Positions 45,700 through 57,400 of a stretch of DNA of 64,000 nt are shown here, piece after piece. The stretch spans positions 15,832,049-15,896,048 of the forward strand of contig OZ029914.1 in the NCBI GenBank assembly GCA_964023275.1. The letters run 5' to 3'. Under the pieces are notes generated by a model. That model searched no databases. It saw only the letters and a program-made list of their open reading frames with translations, and was not told the origin of the DNA. Both the position numbers and the translations under genes were made by a program. How positions within the stretch are numbered: position 1 is the first letter of the stretch; each line of letters starts with the position of its first letter. The stretch comes from Norana najaformis. Its lineage: Eukaryota > Annelida > Clitellata > Crassiclitellata > Hormogastridae.

Positions 45700-46984
45700 A
45701 AATGCTCTTGTTAAGTATAGACACTAGGCTATCTATGACTGTAGAACATGTGCGGCAACACATGTAAAAACCGATATCAGCGTTATGCATAGCATCCGTT
45801 TATGCCAGATGCTCTCAAGCCTGTCCTGCCAGCATCTATCTTGACTAAGCATGTACAGGCATGCATATTGCATAAGTCTTAGCATTTTCAGGACATTTTG
45901 TGAAAACTGGACTGAGTGCATGCCAAGGCATGCCTATACTAAACAAATGCTTACTTTATAGACAATTATATCAGTACACTGAAGATGTGAGAGGAAATCA
46001 CAAAAAAGACGATTCGAAAAACTCCGGTACCCGAAAGGAACATTTTTAGGTGACCCCTGTTATCAGCAGCCTATATTCGAAGAGTGTTCAGGAAGCAAAA
46101 TCTTTGCTGTCCATTGCAGTCTGTACATTTGTTAGCTATATTATTATGCACTTTGTTAAATACATTGTGTGAATATACACGAATCAATGGACAGGATTAT
46201 AAATTGATAGAGGTGTGCTAATCAACATGTGTGAGTATAAAATTGATGCTATTGCAGTGTGTACCACCATATGTTTATGAGAAATTCTCCACCGATAGAC
46301 AACTTCCCACAAATTCATTGTGTTAGCGTTTCACCACATATATTTAGCATGTTTACTTGTTTTTAGATATAAGTAAAACGCAGTTCCATGTAGAATATTT
46401 CATTTAGAATGGTTTGTATACTATGTTATTTTAGCAACAATGGAAATCAGTAACAAACCCTGTTTCAGTATAACTCCTCAATTAATTTAGTATTTGTTTT
46501 TGACTATTTGTAAAAGAACGGAATTGTACGTCTTCTACAAATGAAATAAACGGAATTATGAAATGTATTGATTATTTAACTTTATCTTTCGTGTAGTGTT
46601 CATCCTAACTATGAATGTTGTGGCAAGAGGCTGTTCTTTCCACACTCTGTATCCTGGATTCAGTTTCATGGTGCACTTTCCTGTACGAGGCGTCAACACC
46701 ACAATTTGCACCAAAATGTGCAAAACTGACTAATGCAATTCTCACCGTAAGTAAAATGGGGTTTTGAATTTTCATCGGTGCTGTGAGGGCATACAAGGCT
46801 AAACATTTATTAGTGCAATCAGAAGTTAGAGGTTAATATAACGGGTGCTATAGGAGTACATACAAGATAAAGTAAAGTAATTGCACATTTTACAAACCTC
46901 TATCAATATGTGTGCTTGGTGGGGGTGGATGTTGAACGACCAGTAAGCTGTGTCGCAAACATGTCATCTATGTCACGTTTTTCT
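45700..46984. other. Intergenic, nothing recognised
   Basis: No gene, repeat or RNA supported. Ends in (TA)n at 46990-47004. Confidence 0.5.
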
Positions 46985-47008
46985 ATACCTATATATATAT
47001 ATATACAT

Positions 47009-47367
47009 TGTTACAAGTTCAAGTGTGATCTGAGGGAGTAGGTGTGTTGGTGGAGACACGTGTCTTTGTAACATCTGTGAGATAACAGATGTTTGGATAG
47101 TTGGGAGTGTCTGAAGGAGTGGTGCCTCACTAAGCGTGGAAAATAGTATAAAAGAGAGAACTTAAACAGTAGGAGAGTGGATTGTTGGTTGATTCGTTCT
47201 TCGTTCTTCGTTCATCTTTCTTCTTGACGAATAGATGTTGAAACGTTGATGTCTTGAAATGCAAATGGTCTGATGTCGTCGGAGAAAAAGAGAATTTTAA
47301 ACAGTGTTACGTTGTTTGCTGGTCCATACCCCTAAGGACAACGAGCTACGAACGCCAGCACGTAACA
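47009..47367 (+). mobile_element. Solo LTR (359 bp) with 4-bp target duplication
   Basis: Starts TGTTAC and ends GTAACA, an exact 6-bp inverted terminus. It is flanked by ACAT on both sides (47005-47008, 47368-47371). TATAAAAG at 47147-47154 gives the U3 promoter. No internal LTR-element sequence adjoins, so it is a recombination product of a Gypsy- or related-type element. It is unlike the LTR at 26370 in sequence. Confidence 0.82.
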
Positions 47368-47371
47368 ACAT

Positions 47372-49600
47372 ATACGCATATGAATGTATATTATAGTTGT
47401 AGTATGTATCTTTTCTATGGCGAATTTCATAGTGTTACAAGAGTTATAGCCCTTAATTACAGCGACTTGTGTGTGCTTCTGAACAGCTTATCGTCAGTGA
47501 TTATACCGGGTACATGGTCAGTGTGCATCGAACTGCGTATCAGCGATAGCCAAAATTCTGATTCCAAGTAAATTCCAGTTTCCTTTAGTGCTATCAGCCT
47601 TCATAGATGTCATGTTGCGATCAGAACAACGCATTAAACTATGTTTGGAAACAATATGAATATGATAGAGTCGCTAACTTAGTCTGACTTAATCATTATC
47701 GTCACAAAATTACAGAATACTTTTTGACTTTATTTCTTTTAATATTTTTTAGAATTTTATGCTCATGTTCTAAGCATCTAAAGCACTACTTAATTGGAGT
47801 AGAATGACGAAAAACCATTCAAATTCTTTTATCATTAAATAAATAAAGTTAACAAACAACGAATTGAAGACCAAACAAAGGTTCCTGCTCTGCGACATTT
47901 AGTCATAGATGTACAACCGAGTTAATTTAAGTAGGCTATTCTAGTATATTACACTGTACAGTAAACCTAGGCTCTAGAGAAGTTATTGTGCTGTGAAGAA
48001 AGAAGGACGAGTGATTACAGATAGACAGGAAAGACGTAGTCAACAGCTGAACAATATGAGATAGGACTTCTTAAGCTCTGCCTCGACATATATAGCGGCC
48101 AGTTGCTTAGATTAGCCAGTGAAACATTAGGAACAGATGTTGCCTTGACAATTCTGAGAAGAAACTTATAATCATCAGAAGGTAGGTCGCCGATACAGGA
48201 GGTTACGAATAGATAGAGCGAACAGAATGAACTAGGTTACAAGGGCAACCCTAAGTAAAGATTCGACCGAAGCAGAAATCCACAGGTAACAGTAACCGCA
48301 GCGGTAATAGCAGCAGCGGCAGCAGCAGTAGCAGCAGCAGTAGCAGCAACGGTAGTAATAGCAATGACTTACTTATGTGAGGCAATTGATCAAGTAGCAG
48401 CAGGAGGATAATAATTAGTAGTTGTCCTGCAAGGGCAAGCAGGAACCGGTATCTCAGAATAGGTATCACGGAGAAGCCTAGAAGCGCAACAGAAGTAGAC
48501 ACAGGCGAAGGTAGGACAGAGTTAGTAGAAGTCCGAAGTCAGTCGAGCCCTGGACGCGACAGAATCCGGTTCTAGGAATAAAAGAAGTCACGGTTAACTA
48601 TCACTTATGATACAATAAAACCAATCACTGCTTGAATAATATAATCGGTCTGTTGAAACGCCTCCTAGCGTACACGTTGGTTAGAACGGTGTTACAGTCA
48701 CACAATGTTTTTCGAGCGAATTGACCAGTCTTGGTTCTGTAGTCCTACAGCTCATCTTTCTTCAAATGCCAAACAGCAATAACCTGTCCAACGTGGCTTT
48801 CACCCTGATTAAATTTCCCGCAGACGACGATCAGTCTGCCTGTCATTTGACTCGTCCAGAAAAATTCTTCTTGGATGGCGAAGACCGTGTTTTTCTGAAG
48901 CAATTCTCTTAAATATTCAAGAGTTGAACTCAATATCGATTGTTGTTAGGGGGCCACGATGATATTATCTACTCTATCAATGGCCAGATCCATCGGGTGC
49001 TTCAAGGCAACAATTGTTAAATAAATTTTCGTTAGCAATTTTGTATTCTCTGTGTTGTTATTTCTTCTGCACTTATTAAGCGCCACTGTCTAATGATTAA
49101 GCATCAATCGATGGCGCTGAGCAAATGTAAATGGACTTGCTCAAGGTCTCTGCATAGTAGCCGCACTTCAGAGAAAGCTCGAACCCAATTGGATCTATGA
49201 GTTACAAACCCATTGCTCATTTTGACGTCATCATTCTTTTCCGGACTTTTTGTATGTTTTTGGGAAATTGTTTGTTAGAATAATACTAATAATTATAATA
49301 CAGCGAAATAAGTGGCCCGTGATTAAATATGGCTTGATTAATTATCCGTACAACGAAACCCACATAGAAACATTGTTATATAGGCCCCACATATCCTTCA
49401 TATGACTTTGCTGTTGGGTTACATCAAATTAGACCTACGCAACAGAACGTCACCCAAACGAAAGTGAGCTTAGTCAATTAAAAGCATATTGTTTAGTCCA
49501 TTCTGTGAGCTAGTGTAATCCTAACGAAAATTCACTGATCAGTTGGAAGACGAAGGCATTGAAAATATGCTGACAATCGTCGACAAGGACCGTTGGCCAA
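47372..49600. other. Intergenic with GCA-type microsatellite
   Basis: 48300-48360 is a (GCAGCA/GTAGCA)n tract. A 62-codon minus-strand frame at 48745-48933 (LRELLQKNTVFAIQEEFF...) has no recognisable domain. A half CATATG palindrome lies near 49376-49412. No gene assigned. Confidence 0.5.
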
Positions 49601-49607
49601 AGCGCAA

Positions 49608-49738
49608 TCAGAGCTTGATTTTACGTTTCACTTCAGCCTGTTTTAGGACTCGACGCAATATCTTTCCAGATTCAGATTTCGGAATCTTTTCAAGAAATTC
49701 AACTCCGCCTCGGAGATGTTTGTATGATGCCAGTTTCC
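49608..49738 (-). CDS. Acyl-CoA ligase (4CL-like), last exon
   Basis: Minus strand, acceptor TTTTCAG. It reads KLASYKHLRGGVEFLEKIPK then SESGKILRRVLKQ and ends KRKIKL-stop (stop at 49608-49610). The Lys of SGKILRR is the catalytic lysine of the adenylate-forming C-terminal domain. It joins the exon at 50043-50206 through a split Gly codon (G|GG). The end is not a typical peroxisomal SKL, though a KIKL tail could be a weak variant. Confidence 0.82.
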
Positions 49739-50042
49739 CTGAAAACTATTTTAAGGCGAGTCAAGTTTCGTTTTTCACTTACTTGTGTGAAGCAATTGAT
49801 CAAGTAGCATATAACAGAAATTAATCCTATGAAACTATATAATTTTTGCAGGCGTGTTACTTTTACATAGAGAAATACATGCAAATGCTTGCATTCTTGT
49901 TTTCATGATTTCTGTGGATCGTTCTCTTGAACCAAATTACCATAATTCGTACAAATTCACCTTATAGTTGCCCCAAGAGCTTCGTTTATGTTAATTTAAT
50001 TAATTATTGTTTAAATTAATATTAAGTATTATGAATTCTAAC

Positions 50043-50206
50043 CTGCAACAAACTGCTTGATCTGTTCGGCAGTTGCTTTGGAGCCATGTTTGCGAACAAG
50101 GAAAGCCTTTGGAATTTCTCCGGCTTGTGTCTGGCACTCCAGTGACTCCGACATGAGACACTTCAGGATGGGTTAGGATCAGCGATTCAAGTTCTGCTGG
50201 TGCTAC
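50043..50206 (-). pseudogene. Acyl-CoA ligase penultimate exon with a 2-nt deletion
   Basis: Minus strand, acceptor CTACAG, donor GCAG|GTTAGA. It reads VAPAELESLILTHPEVSHVG then VTGVPDT, and after a frame change AGEIPKAFLVRKHGSKATAE with QIKQFVAG. The exon is 164 nt; restoring frame needs 2 nt after PDT, giving 166 nt, which fits both neighbouring phases exactly. So either the gene is dead here or this is a sequencing error. Confidence 0.82.
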
Positions 50207-50346
50207 CTGTAGCCATCAAACGCAAAACAAACTATGCCGTTGAAACACGGCTATATCCGTATACAATGTCGCTAAGAATAATTCTTGCCTAACCGTAAAT
50301 GGATCGAAGGTGGTTAAGGTTGCATTGTATTGTGTTACTCACAAAC

Positions 50347-50422
50347 CTGAAATGATTTGTATTTTATGAGTTCTTTAATTCTGTCCACAATGAAGAAATG
50401 GCTGTCTTCGTCGTGACGGTGA
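50347..50422 (-). CDS. Acyl-CoA ligase antepenultimate exon
   Basis: Minus strand reads HRHDEDSHFFIVDRIKELIK then YKSFQ, the hinge motif of 4-coumarate-CoA ligase/luciferase-like enzymes (DEDG.FF.VDR.KELIKYKG.Q). The donor TTTCAG|GTTTGT is followed after splicing by VAPAELE in frame. No further upstream exon is visible: duplicated block B starts at 50437. Confidence 0.75.
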
Positions 50423-50436
50423 CTGAGTTCCAGGTA

Positions 50437-51050
50437 GTTATGCTTTCATAAGAGTATAGTAACTATATTTAAAAACTGAATTAGTAGAAGCACAGTGCAT
50501 GCTGCATTTGCCAAACTTCAGAAATGGTCATATAGACGCAACTTATTTGTTATTGTAATTAGAAATTTATATAGTGCGGCGTCAAATGAAAGAAGTCAGA
50601 GACGCTGTCCTAATCGATGTTAAATGATTGAAAGTCTACAGTGGAAATGCGACTGTTGATTACGGTTTTACTTGACGCGACCGTCGACTGATTGTTCAAG
50701 CTGCTAATGGTTCTATTGAAGGCACTAGATAAGACAAAATCATAATAATAAACTTTATAATCATTAGGCAGAATCCCAAGACCTGTATTGTACTGCCTTC
50801 TTTTTTCTTCTTCGCCAACAGATTAGTTGTCCAGGTTATTGACATTTTTACTCTTTCAAACAAGAAACTAAGCGTGACAGAATAAATGAAATACATGTTA
50901 TTTAGCTTTGCCTGCTAAACGATTTATTTTACTAAGCCACTCAGCATTCTCTGTTAAGTTAACATTTGATATATTATGCAAGTGTGTTCTCAGATGGTTG
51001 TTAATGCTGATTTCTCGTGGATTTGCATAATTTTGTTTGTTATCATTCTT
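50437..51050. repeat. Dispersed duplicated block B, copy 2
   Basis: Colinear with 41245-41830, including the LINE 3'-end-like AGAAATTTATATAGTGC. It abuts the acyl-CoA ligase exons on their 5' side, so the rest of that gene may have been displaced. Confidence 0.8.
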
Positions 51051-51089
51051 TGTATATTACTTTATTACATTAGTATTTATATCTTCTGC

Positions 51090-51297
51090 AATTTCTCAAC
51101 CTTTTCTACGCTGAATGAGTAATATCTACCACCGCAAACAATAAATTAAGCGCGATAGAATATATAAAATAAAATGAATGTTTTTCCGTTTTCCGTACTA
51201 AACCATTTGTTGAACTAAAGCCATTCAGCATTCTGTCTTAAGTAAGGATTTGAAGTATGCAAGTGGATTCTGAGTTGGTTATTAATGCTGATTTTTG
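51090..51297. repeat. Dispersed duplicated block B, partial copy 3
   Basis: Repeats only the right part of block B (AACAATAAATTAAGCGCGAT; CTAAACCATTTGTTGAAC; GTTGGTTATTAATGCTGATT), in tandem with copy 2. Confidence 0.75.
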
Positions 51298-51960
51298 AGT
51301 AATTTTCTATCACTACTTGAATATTTGATTTCGTTGCCTTCTAAAATAGTCATTATAGACGACTTTAATATTCATATTGATGTAGCTGGATATGGTGCTT
51401 CAGTATTTCTTGATATGTTGGAAAGGTTTGACATGACACAGCTCATTATCTTTCCTACATCTAACAAAAGCCATGCTTTGGATGTCTTTGTAACTCATTC
51501 TGATTCTCAAGTGCTTCATTTTGTTACTTCTCTTGAGTCATACTTTCAGATCATGTTGCCATCTTCTAAAAATTTGAACCCTATTTAAACCAACTCCAAA
51601 GTATGAAGCTGTTGAATTTCGCCCTCGACATAAGATTGATTAAAATGCACTGAAACATGATATCTTGGCATCTCCCTTCTGACTATCTCCATAAAACATT
51701 GCTAATTCGCTGGTTCTTCAGTTCCGTTATACTTTAATTGGGCTTCTTGATAGGCAAATTCAATTTAGAACTAAGAGTAGTAGATCGCAAATCGCACCCC
51801 TGGTTTATCTCTCCATTTCTGAAACTAGGCATCTCAGAAGTCAATCAGGGCGTTGGTAACACCGACCTCACCTTCCCTCGGACTACACTAGATTCAAGCA
51901 ACAGTGCAAACTTGTTTTATTTCCAAATTCTGCAAATTTAATACACATACACGTGTAATT
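51290..51960 (+). mobile_element. L2/CR1-like LINE, endonuclease and linker fragment
   Basis: Plus strand 51295-51588 is the late EEP endonuclease (KIVIIDDFNIHIDVAG; FLDMLERFDMTQ; SHALDVFVTHSD). Then in broken frames YEAVEFRPRHKID, LQFRYTLIGLLDRQI and ETRHLRSQS, matching the linker between endonuclease and RT. No RT follows. Confidence 0.8.
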
Positions 51961-51964
51961 AATG

Positions 51965-52725
51965 TGAAAGCCAAGTCCTATTACTGTAGGCATAAGGGGA
52001 AACTTTAGCGCCTTTATCGTAAAACGCAATGCAGTAATACAAGTGTCGCTTCCAAGCAAACTATATTCCATTGATTCAAGCATGGAAAACCGATTATAAG
52101 AAAAGGACATAATGAATTATTAAAACGTAGACTCATCATCACCGGCAGACAGTGACTAACTATGCATGTAGCAAGGTGTTTTGCGAGTTGTATTCAAATA
52201 CTGTTACAAAAAAATCCGCATTATGGATCAGACAGCTGGGACGGTGTTCTGAGCACAGCGGATATTATTATAATTATAATGCTCAGGCTGTTCGGCCCTG
52301 TAAGGGTACTGAGGAAAGTCCATCGTTGCACATGACACCTCAGGCAGAAAACAAGATGGCGAATGGCGATTCGAGAAGCGTATATCGTAAATCCCTTATT
52401 GACTTAAAATCGCTACTTATATAATACACAACTATATGTCGCAGACCTAGCTTCCTTGAGGAACGCTGACACGAAAACATTGACCTTGTCTGAAAAGTTT
52501 GAAAACTTGCAACATGCTCTGGGTGGGCTGCGTTTCCATTTTTTTCTAAGGCATGAACCTTTGCCATTAGGTTATTCGCTTGGGCGCTCAGCTAGCGAGC
52601 AGATTATGTGCATGACAATGTTTCTCTGTCTCTATCCATATCTATCTCTGTCTCTCTGATTGTAAATGTCTCTGTTCAAATATGTTTGTCTGTCTGTTTT
52701 TCTCTGTATCTCTCTCTCTAACCCT
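51965..52725. other. Intergenic, nothing recognised
   Basis: No gene supported. A CT-rich stretch (52620-52720) leads into the microsatellite. Confidence 0.5.
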
Positions 52726-52726
52726 A

Positions 52727-52825
52727 CACATACATACATACACACACACATACATACATACATACATACTACATACGTACGTACATACATACATACATAA
52801 ATACATGCATGCATACATACTTGTA
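52727..52825. repeat. (ACAT)n microsatellite
   Basis: Imperfect ACAT/ACAC/GTAC tract. Confidence 0.95.
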
Positions 52826-52861
52826 TTCAGACAGATAGACATATACACATGCATAACTGTA

Positions 52862-53408
52862 ATCGTAATCGTAAACTTGGGATTTCTACCACGCCTAAAG
52901 AAAATTTTGTCGCAAAAACAAGCTCATTCACAAGTGCTCAGTCAAAACAAAATCGATATGCAGATAGGGTTGGGTTCCAGGTTAAGATCCAAGAGTCAAG
53001 CAAACAGACAGTCGGACGGCTACGGTGGATGGTGTTTGAAATTGGAGCTGGAAGAGAGATAAGGAGAAGAGGAAGAATCAGAAGAGGATTTTTGGAAAAG
53101 TAATGTTTTCACTTTAGAGTGAAAGAACAGCGCAGAAATTGCAACAGGTGAAGTGATGATGAGTTCGTATGATGGGTCAGATATTCCATAATTCTGGCGG
53201 GAGTTTATTTTAGAGGAATGGAGCAGCTATGGCTTTGCAGCGATTTTCAAAATTTAAGGATGAGGTTTCAAGGATGGATCTTGACCTGGAACTGATTTTG
53301 ACTCTCTGCCTATCGATTTTGTTTTGACTGAGCGCTTGTGAATAAATTGGTTCCCTGCGACTTGGCTTTCGTTGGGCGCTGTAGAAATGTCGTGTTTACG
53401 ATTACGAT
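52862..53408. mobile_element. Non-autonomous TIR element, TA target site
   Basis: Both ends carry an imperfect inverted repeat of roughly 100-120 bp, from ATCGTAATCGTAAAC inward to AAACAAAATCGAT (left 52945-52957, right complement near 53320). TA flanks both ends (52860-52861, 53409-53410). The inner 300 bp has no transposase. Long TIRs and TA target fit a Tc1/mariner-type or similar MITE/foldback element. Confidence 0.8.
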
Positions 53409-53414
53409 TAGAGG

Positions 53415-54125
53415 CCTTTGCTTAACCTCCTTTTCCAGGAACACTTAGTCGTAAAAACCATGGTAAAACCATGGACAAACCCACGACGCATAGACGCATT
53501 AGCTATAAGCCTGCATTTTGTTAGCCTGTAGAAACCTGTAGAAAGAGTTTTTGACAAGAACGTTCGAATTTATGTAATCTGTGAGTGCTCATGATTTCAT
53601 TTCATATTTTGTGTTTGTTCGCTGAGAATAATTGCAGTTTTAAGCAAAGGTCAACACAGTGATGTAGACATATTTTAGCAAATCCTGTTTCATTTTTACA
53701 ACCGAAGGCATAACCACACTGTGAAGAAAGTGAACATAAAATCGTCTCTAACTCTTAGATCTGCGCTTTTAAGACGTTACGAGAAGCGCACATTATTTAT
53801 GATCAGACACATAATTATATTTGATGTAAAATCTCGCGTCTTTAACAAGGCGAGCTCTTTAACCAATCAGCTACTGTGCCCCACAAACTGGACTCTGAAG
53901 TCTAGGTTCTTATATGATGGATGTGAGGTCGACGTACTAAAATCTTGCAATGGATACTAATAGGCCTGCCCTTCCGTGTCTTTTCCCCGCTTTTTGTATA
54001 GCCATCTAGCGAAATATTAATGAGTTATTCGGCTATTCACATTTCAAACGGGATTAACTGATAGAAATGTTCATGAATTAATCGGAGCTGGCATTCATTA
54101 AGGTAACGCGGTAATATAAAAAGAT
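53415..54125. other. Intergenic, nothing recognised
   Basis: Short motif-free frames only. Confidence 0.5.
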
Positions 54126-54129
54126 CGCC

Positions 54130-54510
54130 CAAGTACAATTTCGTCAAAATCAGCAAAATTCCACAACCATGCCACCATGGCCATATGGGTCCAAATGGAA
54201 CCCATAAACGGCCCATATATTCGTTGCATACAATAACAGATTCGCCAAAATCCGGAAACACGCAGCAGATTCAAATAATTATAGATTCGCCTATATAAGC
54301 TAAATGCACCACCCAGACCAGCATGGCCATAAAGGTCCATGAAGAACCCATACGGGTCTCATCAAAAGTGTATATGAGCATACTGGCAGTGATATTCGTC
54401 GCATACAGATTCAAATACAGATTCGCCAAAATACGGAAAATGCAGTATATCAGCACTATATGGCAGCCAGGCCAGCATGGTCATAAGGGTCCATAAATGC
54501 AGACAAGGGG
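54130..54510. repeat. Tandem repeat, about 165-bp period, more than two copies
   Basis: GATTCGCCAAAATCCGGAAA near 54240 recurs near 54422 (GATTCGCCAAAATACGGAAA). CATGGCCATANGGGTCC-type sequence recurs near 54176, 54323 and 54477. Several CCATATGG/GGCCATA palindromic words resemble those of block A. Confidence 0.7.
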
Positions 54511-54889
54511 AGACAGATGTCCAAAGTAAGTAATTCCTTGCGGATATTCTCTATGGATAATCCCAAAGACAAACTAGAGACAGTCTTAATATAAGTTTAA
54601 ATTATCCTTACAATTGTTTTATACAACGTGGTTTCATGACCTGTTAGTTTAGACTCAACAGATGTGCAATTTTATGCATCCTTCCACGGACCAAAAGTTC
54701 CAGAATGCAAGTCTTAAATCTGAGCTCTGCTGCCGACGAGTATAGGCCAGGGGGCGCACAGTCGGAAGAGAGTAGAGGAACATTCAGCCTCTGTAGCAGG
54801 AGAGATTTGATGCCTGCTTAATGGCTTAGGCAGATACAGGCTTGCAGTCAGTGGCGCAGTAGTTGTCTGTTAACCCTTCGATTCGACCT

Positions 54890-55150
54890 ACATTCCCGGT
54901 GTTAATATTAGTTGATAAGAATACTTCGCATACGAAATACGAACGTTTCGCTGGGACTTCATGTCGTCTGATAGTCCAGTCCATTCTTTAATGTCGTCCA
55001 TCCATCTTCGCCTCGGTCTTCCCATTGGTCTTGATCCCTCTACATATCCCTGTAGTAGGTAAGCAGAGAGTTTGTTTTCGCGGAGTAGGTGGCCGAAATA
55101 TCTCAACTTCCTGCCCTTCACTACCTCCAGCAGTAACGGAAGACAAGGTA
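54890..55150 (-). mobile_element. LINE ORF2 C-terminal scrap
   Basis: Minus strand: VVKGRKLRYFGHLLREN, then LLQGYVEGSRPMGRPRRRWM and DDIKEWTGLS. This is the tail of a jockey/RTE-like polymerase (R.LRYFGH..R...EG....GRPR.RW.D.IKEWTG). No more of the element is present. Confidence 0.85.
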
Positions 55151-55199
55151 GGTGAAAATACATCTGTTGCATTTTACGAATGTTTTAAGAAATTGGTTA

Positions 55200-56580
55200 T
55201 AATATCATTTGCACTGAAGTGTTCTTTCTGCGTACTGCCTGAAAAATTGATTTTTCCCTACGTTGCAAAACTTTATCGTTCTGAAAAGGTTTCTTAAGTA
55301 AGTAAGTAATATGAAGCGGCAAAAAACAGGCGAAGACAGGCAGAGATTCGAAGGCGGATCCATAGGTCAATAAGGCTATGTCCCTTTCATTTTTTGGGAA
55401 TCGCATGTCAATCATTTTTTCTAAATGAACTACTTTTGGACGAGGGTTGCTAAACTAAGCCATGCCATCTTAACTAATGGGACCAATAGTTTCGAAGGCA
55501 AGAAAACGAAGCGATAAGGTGACAGGATGTTATCACACTTAGACACCTTTCTTTGGGCTGCAATCCAGCAGCAACATCTTCATCGGCTCTTGAAAGACAT
55601 CAATCTTCCAGGTTGTATGTCTGTGACTGTTGCAGTCTGGTAAGGCAGCTTCCTACCCCGAAAACAGTGAATTAATAGGCGGTCCCAGGCATACCGTTTG
55701 TGAGCAATGGTTGCTTCTGGTTATGCTGTCTCTGACAAAGAAGACCAGGCAGTTAGGGCATATGCCCAAACATTTGACGCACATTACACGTAAGAAGGAT
55801 GGAAGCATACACAGGTATATCGTCGCTGTACCTGCACCTGAAGCTTAAAAGGCAGGAAATGCCAGCAAGGATACGCGACGAATCTCACGGCTGTCATCAC
55901 TTACTCCCAACTATCGAGTATCAAGTGCCAAGTTGAGGATATAAACCAGGCCTTCATATTGGATCAGAACTGGTTTATCGAAACATGGACTGCACGGAGA
56001 CTATATCAATGTTTTGAGAAACCAAGGGAGTTGCGCGGCAAAATTAAGGCGTCCTATATGGGAATAGATGCCAAGCGGGAGGCATCTAGAGGAAGTTCTG
56101 AGTTGTGAGACTGTAAATCTGCCGAAAAGAATGCTACCCGTAGAAAGCGAGACCCCCAAAGGCATGCATTCTCAAAATGGTTGGCTGCGATAAAAAGGAG
56201 GATGGTCTAAATTATGGGTATGTGATATTACTTCGCACTTAATGCCTATTACAGTTTTTATGCTAAGCCAACTTCTTTTACATCCTTAATGATGACATCA
56301 ACATCAGAAGCGGCTAAATTATTATTTTTTTTGCCCGATGAACATTTTATCCTCCTGGACTTAGATCAAGGCTCTGGAGAATAAAATGTCTGGGTTTTGC
56401 CAAATCTCGTCCAATTTCGGCAGAGAGAAAGTGCTGCGGAAGATGGCAGCATTAAAAGTTGGATCGCAAATTGCAGGCGCAGCGAAAGATGGCACGCTTC
56501 TCTTGTGTCCGCATGTACTAGCGTTATAGAATGCAGAAGCTCCGTGATAAAGTAAGTCCAGAGGTGTTATAGGTCCCAGA
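55200..56580. other. Intergenic, nothing firmly recognised
   Basis: A plus-strand frame around 55740-55848 (QLGHMPKHLTHITRKKDGS) faintly recalls proteins with a VGH.P.. motif. It is too short to call. Confidence 0.4.
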
Positions 56581-56582
56581 TT

Positions 56583-57400
56583 TTACTACTACTACAATTA
56601 CAACTTCTACGACTACTACTACTACTACTACTCCCACTACCACCACCACCACCACCACAACCGCTTCTGCTGCTGCTGCTACTATTTCAACTATTACTGC
56701 TAAATACGCTTTTCTCACATGTAGACCTACTAGTTGTCTGCAGATTACTGTCCACAGCATGTCTCTTAAAAAAACTCGAGGTGTCTATTCCACATATGCA
56801 AGCCTAAATTAATACAAAACAACATTTAAATACACACATAAGAATAACTGCATAATTCTTTATAGAACAAATATTGTTCAAAACAATTATTGCGTTACTC
56901 AGAGACTTGGCAAAAAGAGCTTTTTCATAATGAGCAAGAGTGACTATGCGAAGGTCTAAAGTAGCCTAGGTCTTAATCTACGAAACACTGCACAAACTTA
57001 TACTCTTCAGAATATATAGCATCATTGTCTAATTGGGTTCTCGATGAGTTTTAGATATGAAGCTGACGAAAATTAAGAACTGAAATTTATACGGTTGAGT
57101 GTTGGTACAAAGGAATTGTTCTTAACTCGGGTGACGATACAATTCCCGCTGAACAGCTACATTGAAAGTGCATTGTGTGTTGATCTATGAATCCCGTCAT
57201 TATTTTTGTTTGTGACTTTCTCAAATGACATATTAAATTTTGCAAGGTCTATGACCCAGAATGACCTCCAAGGTACGTCATATGTAGGACATATGAAGCC
57301 CATATGACAATGTTCCCATATGGGTTCCATATGTTCTACATATGACGTTGCTGTTAGTGTAGTTACACAGTTTAACACATGGGTCGTGGTCTGGCAATCC
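56583..57400. repeat. Dispersed duplicated block A, copy 2
   Basis: Starts with a CTA/CCA/TGC trinucleotide tract (56583-56700) and follows 36370-37560 to the CATATG palindrome. It is shorter than copy 1. Confidence 0.8.
57277..57346. repeat. CATATG palindrome, 30-bp arms
   Basis: Left arm 57277-57306 and right arm 57317-57346 pair at 27 of 30 positions around a 10-nt centre. Each arm contains repeated CATATG words. Confidence 0.9.

Noticed and set aside
48251..48502. Leu/Pro-rich frame
   Set aside because: Arises from the GCA/GTA trinucleotide tract.
48745..48933. 62-codon minus-strand frame
   Set aside because: No recognisable motif or splice context; a chance frame is as likely.
55630..55848. 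Frame with QLGHMPKHLTHITRKKDGS, faintly like a HIRAN-type motif
   Set aside because: Too short and only a few residues agree; no flanking support.
56524..56760. Valine-rich frame
   Set aside because: Arises from the CTA/CCA trinucleotide tract of block A.
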